Below, piece after piece: positions 4,707-11,265 of a stretch of 11,265 nt of DNA. Origin of the DNA: Victivallales bacterium (GTDB lineage: Bacteria; Verrucomicrobiota; Lentisphaeria; Oligosphaerales; Oligosphaeraceae); the NCBI GenBank assembly GCA_017543165.1, contig JAFYGL010000708.1, positions 1 to 11,265 on the forward strand. Direction: 5' to 3'. Position 1 is the first letter of the stretch. Every line of letters starts with the position of its first letter. A program made the position numbers and the translations under genes. Below the pieces are notes generated by a model that saw nothing but the letters and a program-made list of their open reading frames with translations, had not been told where the DNA came from and did not search any database.

Positions 4707-6743
4707 ATGATGGGGCGAGTTTTCTTTGTTTCGGGAATAGACACAGGGGTAGGAAAGACAGTCGTAACAGGGCTTTTGGCAAGATGGTTGCTGCGTCATG
4801 GATACCGTGCCATCACAGTCAAGATGGTTCAAACAGGCAACGACGGATACTCTGAGGATTTGGAAGCGCACCGCATTCTGATGGGCGGGGTGTCTTTACC
4901 CGAGGACCAAGAGGGGCTCACCGCACCGCAGATATTTCATTTTCCCGCCTCGCCACTTTTGGCGGCATCCCTGGAGCATACCACGCTGGATTTGAAGCAT
5001 ATCCAGAAGTGCGTCGCGACTTTGGCAGAGCGCTACGACGTGGTTCTAGTCGAAGGCGCGGGAGGTCTGGGCGTTCCATTGAACGAACACATTCTGGCAG
5101 CGGATTTTGCCGCTGAGCAAGGATGGCCGCTGATTCTGGTGACGAGTGGAAAACTGGGCAGCATCAACCACACCGTGCTCTCCCTGGAATCCGCCATGGC
5201 TCGTGGAATGACCTTGGCTGGCATGGTCTATAATTGGTGCCCCGAGGCAGATCCCACCATTGACGAGGACACGCCGAAATACCTCCGCAACTACCTTCAA
5301 CTGCATCACATCGCAGCACCACTGGTCTTTGCTCCACGCGTAACCGACCTGCACAACCCGCCCGAAGCGGACTTTGCCGCGCTCTTCATGCCGCAACTTC
5401 CCGAGGAGGATTGGAAACACCTGGCCGCCCTGGACCGCAAACACATCTGGCATCCCTACGCGTCCATAGGAAACCCTCCACCTGTAAACTTCGCGGAGCA
5501 GGCCCATGGAACGCACATTCGCCTGGCGGACGGCACGGAATTGCTGGATGCCGTATCAAGTTGGTGGTGCGTGGCGCACGGCCACAGCCATCCTGCGATT
5601 ATGGAAGCCATCCGCCAGCAGAGCAGACGAATGAGCCACGTGATGTTTGGTGGCTTCACTCATCGTCCCGCCACGGTTCTGGTGGAACGTCTGCTGGAAC
5701 TGCTCCCCACTGGATTGGACGCAGTTTTTCTGGCGGATTCGGGCTCGATTGCCGTGGAATGCGCAGTCAAAATGGCGGTGCAATACCATTATGCGGCAGG
5801 GCATCCTGAACGCTGCAAGATGGTCGCGCTCAAAGGGGCGTACCACGGCGACACGGCAGGCGCGATGGCGTTAAGCGACCCAGACGGAATGCACATCCTC
5901 TTCAATGGCGTCATGCCGCACCATTTCTTCGCGGAGCAGCCCGCCACTCCATTCCGTGGCAAATGGAACGACGCAGACTTTGCATCAATGGAAAACATCT
6001 TGGCCGAGCACTCCAATGAAATCGCGAGCGTAATCGTCGAACCTATTTTCCAAGGCGGCAATGCAATGTGGCTCTACCATCCCGAATACCTCCGTCGCCT
6101 GCGCTCACTCTGCGACCAGCACGGAGTGCTGATGGTCTTCGACGAGGTGGCCACATGCCTCGGGCGCACAGGACGGCTCTTTGCCATGGAGCATGCTGGA
6201 GTAGTTCCAGACATTCTATGCATCGGCAAGACACTGACGGGCGGCTCCATGACACTCGCTGCCACGATTGCCTCCCGCCGCGTGGCGGACATGATTTCCA
6301 GCCGCGGCTCTGGCGCATTTATGCATGGACCAACTTATATGGGAAATCCCCTTGCATGCGCCGCAGCAAAGGCATCCCTGGATTTGCTCGACCAATATGA
6401 CTGGAAAGGAAACATCGCCGCCATCGAAGCAGGATTCCGCGAAGGATTGTCCGCATACCAGGCGCATCCAAATGTCCGCGACATCCGCTGGCTAGGGGGA
6501 ATCGGCATCATGGAACTGGAACACATGCCAACGGCGGCGCAGACGGCACAGAACTGCCGTGAAACGGGAGTCTGGCTGCGTCCGTTCGGGCAATGGGTGT
6601 ACAGCATGCCTCCGTTCATCACATCGCCTTCAGAGGTCGAACAGATTATCCACGCCATGGGACGCCTGGCCGACCTTGGCTGGGAAAATCGCCTTGCACC
6701 TGTGCAAGCGCCTTCCGACCCCATCCTGGACATTCACGAGTAG
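4707..6743 (+). CDS. bioDA: Fused dethiobiotin synthetase / DAPA aminotransferase (BioD-BioA)
   Basis: This 678-residue bifunctional protein has two complete domains. Residues 1 to about 225 are dethiobiotin synthetase: P-loop GIDTGVGKT (Lys17), VKMVQTG with Lys39 at the substrate lysine position, and VEGAGG with Glu116. From about 240 it is adenosylmethionine-8-amino-7-oxononanoate aminotransferase: WHPY at 248-251, SSWWCVAHGHSHP, YHGDTAGAM, the PLP lysine Lys508 in GKTLTGGSMT, FMHGPTYMGNPLACAAA, and VWLRPFGQ near the C-terminus. BioA aminates KAPA to DAPA; BioD then closes the ureido ring with CO2 and ATP to dethiobiotin, so one chain catalyses consecutive steps. The D-then-A order is that of the plant and fungal BIO3-BIO1 fusions. 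The start is MM at 4707/4710, with no clear Shine-Dalgarno. The next gene begins five bases after the stop. All recognised catalytic residues are present, so it should be active. Confidence 0.96.
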   Translation: MMGRVFFVSGIDTGVGKTVVTGLLARWLLRHGYRAITVKMVQTGNDGYSEDLEAHRILMGGVSLPEDQEGLTAPQIFHFPASPLLAASLEHTTLDLKHIQKCVATLAERYDVVLVEGAGGLGVPLNEHILAADFAAEQGWPLILVTSGKLGSINHTVLSLESAMARGMTLAGMVYNWCPEADPTIDEDTPKYLRNYLQLHHIAAPLVFAPRVTDLHNPPEADFAALFMPQLPEEDWKHLAALDRKHIWHPYASIGNPPPVNFAEQAHGTHIRLADGTELLDAVSSWWCVAHGHSHPAIMEAIRQQSRRMSHVMFGGFTHRPATVLVERLLELLPTGLDAVFLADSGSIAVECAVKMAVQYHYAAGHPERCKMVALKGAYHGDTAGAMALSDPDGMHILFNGVMPHHFFAEQPATPFRGKWNDADFASMENILAEHSNEIASVIVEPIFQGGNAMWLYHPEYLRRLRSLCDQHGVLMVFDEVATCLGRTGRLFAMEHAGVVPDILCIGKTLTGGSMTLAATIASRRVADMISSRGSGAFMHGPTYMGNPLACAAAKASLDLLDQYDWKGNIAAIEAGFREGLSAYQAHPNVRDIRWLGGIGIMELEHMPTAAQTAQNCRETGVWLRPFGQWVYSMPPFITSPSEVEQIIHAMGRLADLGWENRLAPVQAPSDPILDIHE

Positions 6744-6748
6744 TCCCA

Positions 6749-8659
6749 ATGAAGCGTTTCTTCAGCATGAAAATGCGGGCCAGCCGCACCGTGGATGGCG
6801 AACCGCAACACATCTCTGGCGCAGAGAAAATCCTCCAGGAAGAGGATACTCCCCGTTTTGCAACGGCACTATTGGAACGTGCCCTCCACCACGCAAAGGG
6901 ACAACCTGACTTCATCAACCTAAAATTGGAGCTGCTTGACGAGAAATCGATCCTGCGCCTTCCCGCACTCCCTGTCAAAACCATCACGGCAGATTCTCCA
7001 GAGGAAGGTCTTGCAAAGATGACGGAGATTCTGCGCAGCCAGATGGGCATTGCCAATGCAGAACGCATCGTGGCGCTTCTTCCTCAATGCGGAAACATGC
7101 GCGGGGCAGCCATCGTTGACGTGGATTCACTGGAGCGCATTGAACCAGACCATCGCCGCGGCATTCGCGTGACCTACATGGATGACGAAGACAGCGCCAG
7201 GAAGGGGCCCTCCTCTTCCAAGAATCATTTTCGGGAGGCAATTGTCCTGGGAACGAAAGTCGCCAATGCCCCGCATCTGCTCGGTGAACTTTGCATTTCA
7301 GACGACCCAGACTACGTGACTGGATACATCGCCTCCCGCGAAATCGGCTATTGCCGTATCACTTGCCTCAAGGAAAAGGGAAGCCCCGTAGGCGGGCGCA
7401 TTTTCCTCTTTCGCGGCAATGCGGGCGATTTGCAGGAGACAATTGCATTTCTGGAAAACCAAGCAGTTCTGGTGGCAGGCGTTCCTGGCATACCCGAACA
7501 AACCAACAGATGGCAACGCCTTCAGGAAGACCTGCGCCAAATGGATGCGAACGGCCTGCGGCGAAAACTGATAGTGCAGGAGACATCCGCAGGCGCAGAA
7601 ACGTGCGTCGATGGGCAAGAAATGTTGATGCTGGCCTCCAACAACTATTTAGGTCTTGCAGGGGATGAACGGCTTATAGAGGCGGCACGGAACGCAGCCG
7701 AAAAATGGGGCACTGGCTCCACTGGTTCCCGCCTGCTGTCGGGAACCCAGCGCGAACACGTGGCACTCGAACAGGAACTCGCCGTATTCAAGGGGACTGA
7801 AGACGCAGTCCTGTTCAATTCAGGATACATCGCCAACCTCGCCGTCATCTCAACTCTGTGCGGACGCGATGACATCATCTTCAGCGATGAACTAAATCAT
7901 GCCTCCATCATTGACGGATGCCGCCTGGCACATTCGCGCATCGTCATCTATCGCCATAACGACATGGACAATTTGGCGCAAAAACTGCTGGAAATACGCC
8001 CTGCTCGCGGGCTGGTGGTTTCTGATGCAGTGTTCAGCATGGACGGGGACATCGTCCAACTCCCGCGTCTGCTGGAACTCTCACGCCAATATGGCCTGTT
8101 TTCAATGATAGACGAAGCACACGCCACTGGTGTCATAGGGCCTGGCGGGCATGGGACTGCCGCGCATTTCGGGCTGCGGGAAGGACCAGACATAACACTC
8201 GGCACATTAAGCAAAGCCCTGGGTGGGGAAGGCGGCTTCGTTTGCGGGCGGAGCCTGCTCTGCGACTACCTGCGAAACCGCGCACGTGGATTCATTTTCA
8301 CGACTGCCATGTCGCCCGTTACGGCGGCAGTCGCCCGCACCGCACTTCGTGTCCTGCAGCAGTCGCCAGAACTTCCCCAGCAACTGGCTGCAAACGTAAA
8401 GGTCTTTGTAGATACACTGCGCGAACGGGGAATCGTGACAAGCACTGAGAGCGCCATTGTCCCGATTCCTGTCGGGGATGAACAGCGCACAGTCCAGATT
8501 GCGGCGCGTTTGCGCCAGCGGGGCATTTTCCTTAGTGCAATACGATATCCGACCGTTGCGCTAGGCCAGGCGCGCCTGCGCGCCTCTATCATGGCGACGC
8601 ACTCCCCTGAAGAGTTATGCCATGCCGCGCAAATCATTGCCGATGAACTGAGACCTTGA
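6749..8659 (+). CDS. bioWF: Fused pimeloyl-CoA synthetase / KAPA synthase (BioW-BioF)
   Basis: This 636-residue bifunctional protein has two domains. Residues 1 to about 245 match BioW (6-carboxyhexanoate-CoA ligase): MKMRAS, HISGAEK, RGAAIVD, RGIRVTYMD, and SDDPDYVTGY followed by GYCRI. Tyr189, Tyr201 and Arg203 have the spacing of the pimelate-selecting Tyr/Tyr/Arg trio reported for Bacillus BioW. From about 252 it is BioF, a PLP-dependent 8-amino-7-oxononanoate synthase: ASNNYLGLAG, GTGSTGSRLLSGT, IDEAHATGV (Asp455, His458) and the PLP lysine Lys489 in TLSKALGG. BioW makes pimeloyl-CoA from free pimelate with ATP; BioF condenses it with alanine to KAPA. The frame stays open back to 6593 inside bioDA, but BioW homology begins at the ATG at 6749, five bases past the bioDA stop. 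No strong Shine-Dalgarno is seen, so translational coupling to bioDA is likely. Confidence 0.96.
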   Translation: MKRFFSMKMRASRTVDGEPQHISGAEKILQEEDTPRFATALLERALHHAKGQPDFINLKLELLDEKSILRLPALPVKTITADSPEEGLAKMTEILRSQMGIANAERIVALLPQCGNMRGAAIVDVDSLERIEPDHRRGIRVTYMDDEDSARKGPSSSKNHFREAIVLGTKVANAPHLLGELCISDDPDYVTGYIASREIGYCRITCLKEKGSPVGGRIFLFRGNAGDLQETIAFLENQAVLVAGVPGIPEQTNRWQRLQEDLRQMDANGLRRKLIVQETSAGAETCVDGQEMLMLASNNYLGLAGDERLIEAARNAAEKWGTGSTGSRLLSGTQREHVALEQELAVFKGTEDAVLFNSGYIANLAVISTLCGRDDIIFSDELNHASIIDGCRLAHSRIVIYRHNDMDNLAQKLLEIRPARGLVVSDAVFSMDGDIVQLPRLLELSRQYGLFSMIDEAHATGVIGPGGHGTAAHFGLREGPDITLGTLSKALGGEGGFVCGRSLLCDYLRNRARGFIFTTAMSPVTAAVARTALRVLQQSPELPQQLAANVKVFVDTLRERGIVTSTESAIVPIPVGDEQRTVQIAARLRQRGIFLSAIRYPTVALGQARLRASIMATHSPEELCHAAQIIADELRP

Positions 8660-8707
8660 CCTTTTCCAATCAAAGCCCATCGCGAAACCAATGCCCCTCG
8701 GCGTGGG

Positions 8708-11265
8708 TTATTCCACTATCAAGATGGAATAGCGTTGCAATGCATTGTCGGGCATTGTTATGCGCCAGGTGCCGTTGCCCGTCTTGCTGATGCCACAGGG
8801 CACTTTGTCCTTGTAATCTGGCGACAGGGCCAGTGCCTGCTTAGGCTCGCCAGTCAATGCAAGCTGCGTGCTTGTTGGCGCAAAATCAAACACCAGGTCC
8901 TTCTTTATTGGCGACCAGGTGCCCTTTGGCGCGGTTGCGGGTATGGTCTGCCCCGCCTTTAGTTCAATGCCTGTGCCATTGAGCAAATGCAGCACATAGC
9001 GCGGCTTGCCTCCAGGCACATTCTCAATGTAAATCGAGGACAGCACGCCTTCGGGCACTTCTTCATATTTAATAATGGATTCCTCGCCAAAAAGTTTTTT
9101 CATCAGATTCCGCCCCAATGACAGCAAATCAGGACTTGGATTCCAGGCGACCTTGCCGCCAGCGGAACTTTCCTCCTCGTTTAAAATCGAGCCGAATGTG
9201 AGCCGCGAATAGATGATACGCCCCTTGCCGTATGGCGCGGAAATGACCACGGGGCTTTCATTCTTGCCCTTGGACGTCACCAGCACGTCGCCCTTCACGC
9301 CGCCCTTCTGCACAATGAAGCGGAAAGCATTCAGTCCCGCCGCGTATGTTCCAAATGCGCTCTCCAGATTCGCCACCTTCGTTGAGGCAATGGGCAATTT
9401 CAGCGTGGCGTTGAACACATCGGCAAAGGGCCATTTCTTCCTCTGAACCGCCAATTCGTTGTAAACGCCCGCGTGCGCACTGAGATACACAATGCCGCCA
9501 GCCTCGGCAAAGGCGCGTATCCTGGACAAGGTGCCGTCAGACAAATTGCCCGCATTCATCACCAGCAAAACACTGTAGTTGGACAAATCGGCAAGGCACT
9601 CCTCGAAAATATACTCGTACTGTATTCCCAGGTCATTCAGCAGTTCGCCCATGCCCAGAGCCTCGGAATTGTACGCGCAGTTTCTCGCGTAGTCTTTGCT
9701 ATTTGTGGAATAAAGCATGGCAATGCGTGCGGCTGGCTTGCAGTATCTGCGCTGAACAGGCATTTTCCAGCGCTGGAAATCGCTGTCCGCATTCTCTGGC
9801 TTCGGGAAAGTGCCAATGGCCCAGGTCACCTGGTTAGCCACATTGTTAAGCCCCCATCCAAACTCGGCGATGTCATAGTTGCCCTGGGGATACACCAGCC
9901 CGAAAATCGGAATGTCCGCATAGTTCGCCAGGGTGTTCTTCATTTTGCGGAACGCCATGACTGGCCTGCGTGCCGCAATCACATTCCTGGACATAATCTC
10001 CGTGCCAAGAAAATCACAGCAACGCGCCAGTTCAGGAAGGGCCGCCCCCTTGAAAAGGCTGGAATAGGTGCTGCCCCACCCATAATGCGTGGTATATACC
10101 ATCAGCGAGAAATTGGGCTTCACCGCAGACACGGTCTTCCTAAGTTCCACAAACCAATCGCCTACGCACTTTATGCGCCACTGCTGGAACACACGCCACA
10201 ATATGGAATTCTTGTTGAAAAGTTCCTTTGAAGTCTCGTCCATCGGCAAATGCAAGCCCGTATCCCTGGTGAACTTGCGGCGGCAATCAGGGCAGGCGCA
10301 GAACTTGGCATGGAAGAAATAGACCTCGTCTATCATGATGCCGTCCAAATCCCATTCCTTCACCTGCCGCAGATATTCCTTCCTCATCAGCGCAGAATAT
10401 TTCTCGTTGTTAAGGCAGTAGCCGCGAGTGCCTGTGGCATCGTCAATGGCCTGCTGTAGCGCACCTGGATACGGCACGGCCACCCTCATTCCGTCGCCAG
10501 CCAGCCAAAGCAGCGAGAAATCCTGATGGTCCAGGACCTTCATGCCACGCGCGTGGGCGGCTGGCGCCATGCGCTTGAAGAAGGAATCCGCCGCAGGCGC
10601 CAGATATGGGAATGTATGCCTGGACAGCGCACTGCTCATCAATATGGTGGTTATGCCAGCCCCTTTCAGTTCATCCAGCCTCCTGTCTATCTTGTCCTGC
10701 GTATCCCATTCCAGGAAAGTTCCTCCATTGCCAAGCCCCATTCCGCTTATGAGCGAATCATAGCGCCATGCCATCTCATCGTTGTTCTTCTGCTGGCAGA
10801 CCTCTTTCTTCAGGTTCAGCACATAGCCTTCAGGGGCGGAACAGTCGTATGGCGCCAACGGCACGACGCCAAAATCAGTGGTGTATTCGGGTTCCTTGAG
10901 GTAGTTCTTGCTGGGAAGCGCCACCGTCGGTTCCCACAGTCCCGCCACCCGCCAGAAGCCGCGGCGGAAACGGTAGTCCTCATAATCAGTATGCTCCAAC
11001 TGCAAGGCCAGTGTGGAAATCTGCCAGTCGCCAGACAATTCCAGCCGCGCCGTCTCATCCAGATGCACAATCCGCGTCGCAACGCCCACCATCCCAGCAT
11101 CAAGGCTGGCATTATCCAGATATTGCACGCCGCCAATCTTCGCGGAGAACGGGCCTCGCTTTTCATCGTATGCGGTGTCTATAAGCTCTCCGTCCTGATG
11201 CGCCTTCATCATCCTGAACAGATAATATGTGGGCGTGAGAGTCATCCTCTCTCCCTCGGTAAGTA
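8708..11265 (-). CDS. Large glycosidase-like protein: GH51 C-terminal-like region joined to a GH42-like TIM barrel (5' end outside window)
   Basis: The frame is open to the right edge, 852 codons, so the 5' end is missing. The edge sequence LTEGERMTLTPTYYLF and MMKAHQ is very like the end of the catalytic domain of GH51 alpha-L-arabinofuranosidases, and the next ~80 residues would be the C-terminal beta-sandwich. The ATG at 11245 is therefore probably internal. Counting from it, a second barrel begins near 165. DGIMIDE (301-307) lies nine residues before a CxCxxC cluster (Cys316, 318, 321), as the GH42 acid/base Glu is placed before its zinc cysteines. About 505-600 (ARIAMLY, LSNYSVLLVMNAGNLSD, IRAFAEAGG) resembles the GH42 trimerisation domain, and the rest is probably beta-sandwich. 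Expected role: hydrolysis of plant or host glycans. No signal peptide can be judged. It is convergent with bioWF, 48 bases away. Confidence 0.75.
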   Translation of the reverse strand, partial: LTEGERMTLTPTYYLFRMMKAHQDGELIDTAYDEKRGPFSAKIGGVQYLDNASLDAGMVGVATRIVHLDETARLELSGDWQISTLALQLEHTDYEDYRFRRGFWRVAGLWEPTVALPSKNYLKEPEYTTDFGVVPLAPYDCSAPEGYVLNLKKEVCQQKNNDEMAWRYDSLISGMGLGNGGTFLEWDTQDKIDRRLDELKGAGITTILMSSALSRHTFPYLAPAADSFFKRMAPAAHARGMKVLDHQDFSLLWLAGDGMRVAVPYPGALQQAIDDATGTRGYCLNNEKYSALMRKEYLRQVKEWDLDGIMIDEVYFFHAKFCACPDCRRKFTRDTGLHLPMDETSKELFNKNSILWRVFQQWRIKCVGDWFVELRKTVSAVKPNFSLMVYTTHYGWGSTYSSLFKGAALPELARCCDFLGTEIMSRNVIAARRPVMAFRKMKNTLANYADIPIFGLVYPQGNYDIAEFGWGLNNVANQVTWAIGTFPKPENADSDFQRWKMPVQRRYCKPAARIAMLYSTNSKDYARNCAYNSEALGMGELLNDLGIQYEYIFEECLADLSNYSVLLVMNAGNLSDGTLSRIRAFAEAGGIVYLSAHAGVYNELAVQRKKWPFADVFNATLKLPIASTKVANLESAFGTYAAGLNAFRFIVQKGGVKGDVLVTSKGKNESPVVISAPYGKGRIIYSRLTFGSILNEEESSAGGKVAWNPSPDLLSLGRNLMKKLFGEESIIKYEEVPEGVLSSIYIENVPGGKPRYVLHLLNGTGIELKAGQTIPATAPKGTWSPIKKDLVFDFAPTSTQLALTGEPKQALALSPDYKDKVPCGISKTGNGTWRITMPDNALQRYSILIVE

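Noticed and set aside
6593..6748. Upstream extension of bioWF inside bioDA
   Set aside because: These 52 codons show no BioW similarity; BioW homology starts at the ATG at 6749, just after the bioDA stop.
8676..8707. Possible CCCA...TGGG hairpin between bioWF and the glycosidase gene
   Set aside because: A short interrupted stem with a long loop and no T-run; not convincing as a bidirectional terminator.
9473..10231. Plus-strand 252-codon open frame
   Set aside because: It is a shadow of the minus-strand glycosidase gene; composition is basic and low in recognisable motifs.
11243..11251. ATG at 11245 with purine-rich sequence upstream as the glycosidase start
   Set aside because: In-frame codons before it extend the GH51-like sequence to the window edge, and no signal peptide follows, so the ribosome-binding-site resemblance is probably chance.

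Overview
The window is bacterial chromosome of moderate GC with AT-rich intergenic gaps. It carries a tRNA-His with genome-encoded CCA, a housekeeping radC, a biotin operon, a small lipid/acyl-carrier module, and sugar-metabolism genes at both edges. An LpxL/HtrB-like acyltransferase and the mix of a Gfo/Idh/MocA oxidoreductase with GH51/GH42-like glycosidase sequence would suit a Gram-negative polysaccharide degrader, for example in the Planctomycetes-Verrucomicrobia-Lentisphaerae group. That placement is inference and weak; no diagnostic marker is present. No mobile element, phage gene or CRISPR array was seen.

Layout. 1-400 (minus): 5' part of a Gfo/Idh/MocA oxidoreductase gene, running off the left edge. 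436-606 (minus): a complete tRNA-His transcription unit (promoter, tRNA, rho-independent terminator). 635-705: a GC-rich palindromic repeat. 776-1489 (plus): radC. 1566-4322 (minus): a three-gene set, transcribed in the order LpxL/HtrB-like acyltransferase, acyl carrier protein, CrtI/CrtISO-like FAD oxidoreductase, with a good promoter at 4464-4492. 4707-8659 (plus): two tightly spaced biotin genes, bioD-bioA fused and bioW-bioF fused. 8708-11265 (minus): a very large glycosidase-like protein, open at the right edge.

How the genes work together. BioWF would convert pimelate to pimeloyl-CoA and then to 8-amino-7-oxononanoate (KAPA). BioDA would convert KAPA to diaminopelargonate (DAPA) and then to dethiobiotin. 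Two polypeptides therefore cover four consecutive steps from pimelate to dethiobiotin; bioB is not in the window. The divergent acyltransferase/ACP/FAD-oxidoreductase set looks like a tailoring module for an ACP-bound or membrane lipid or polyene, but its product cannot be read from the sequence. The right-edge protein appears to join the C-terminal part of a GH51 arabinofuranosidase to a GH42-like TIM barrel and trimerisation-type domain, an architecture worth checking. I see no obviously novel defence or mobile system. The most unusual items are the paired biotin fusions, the glycosidase chimera, an acyltransferase with Gln in place of the catalytic acid, and a palindromic repeat next to the tRNA.
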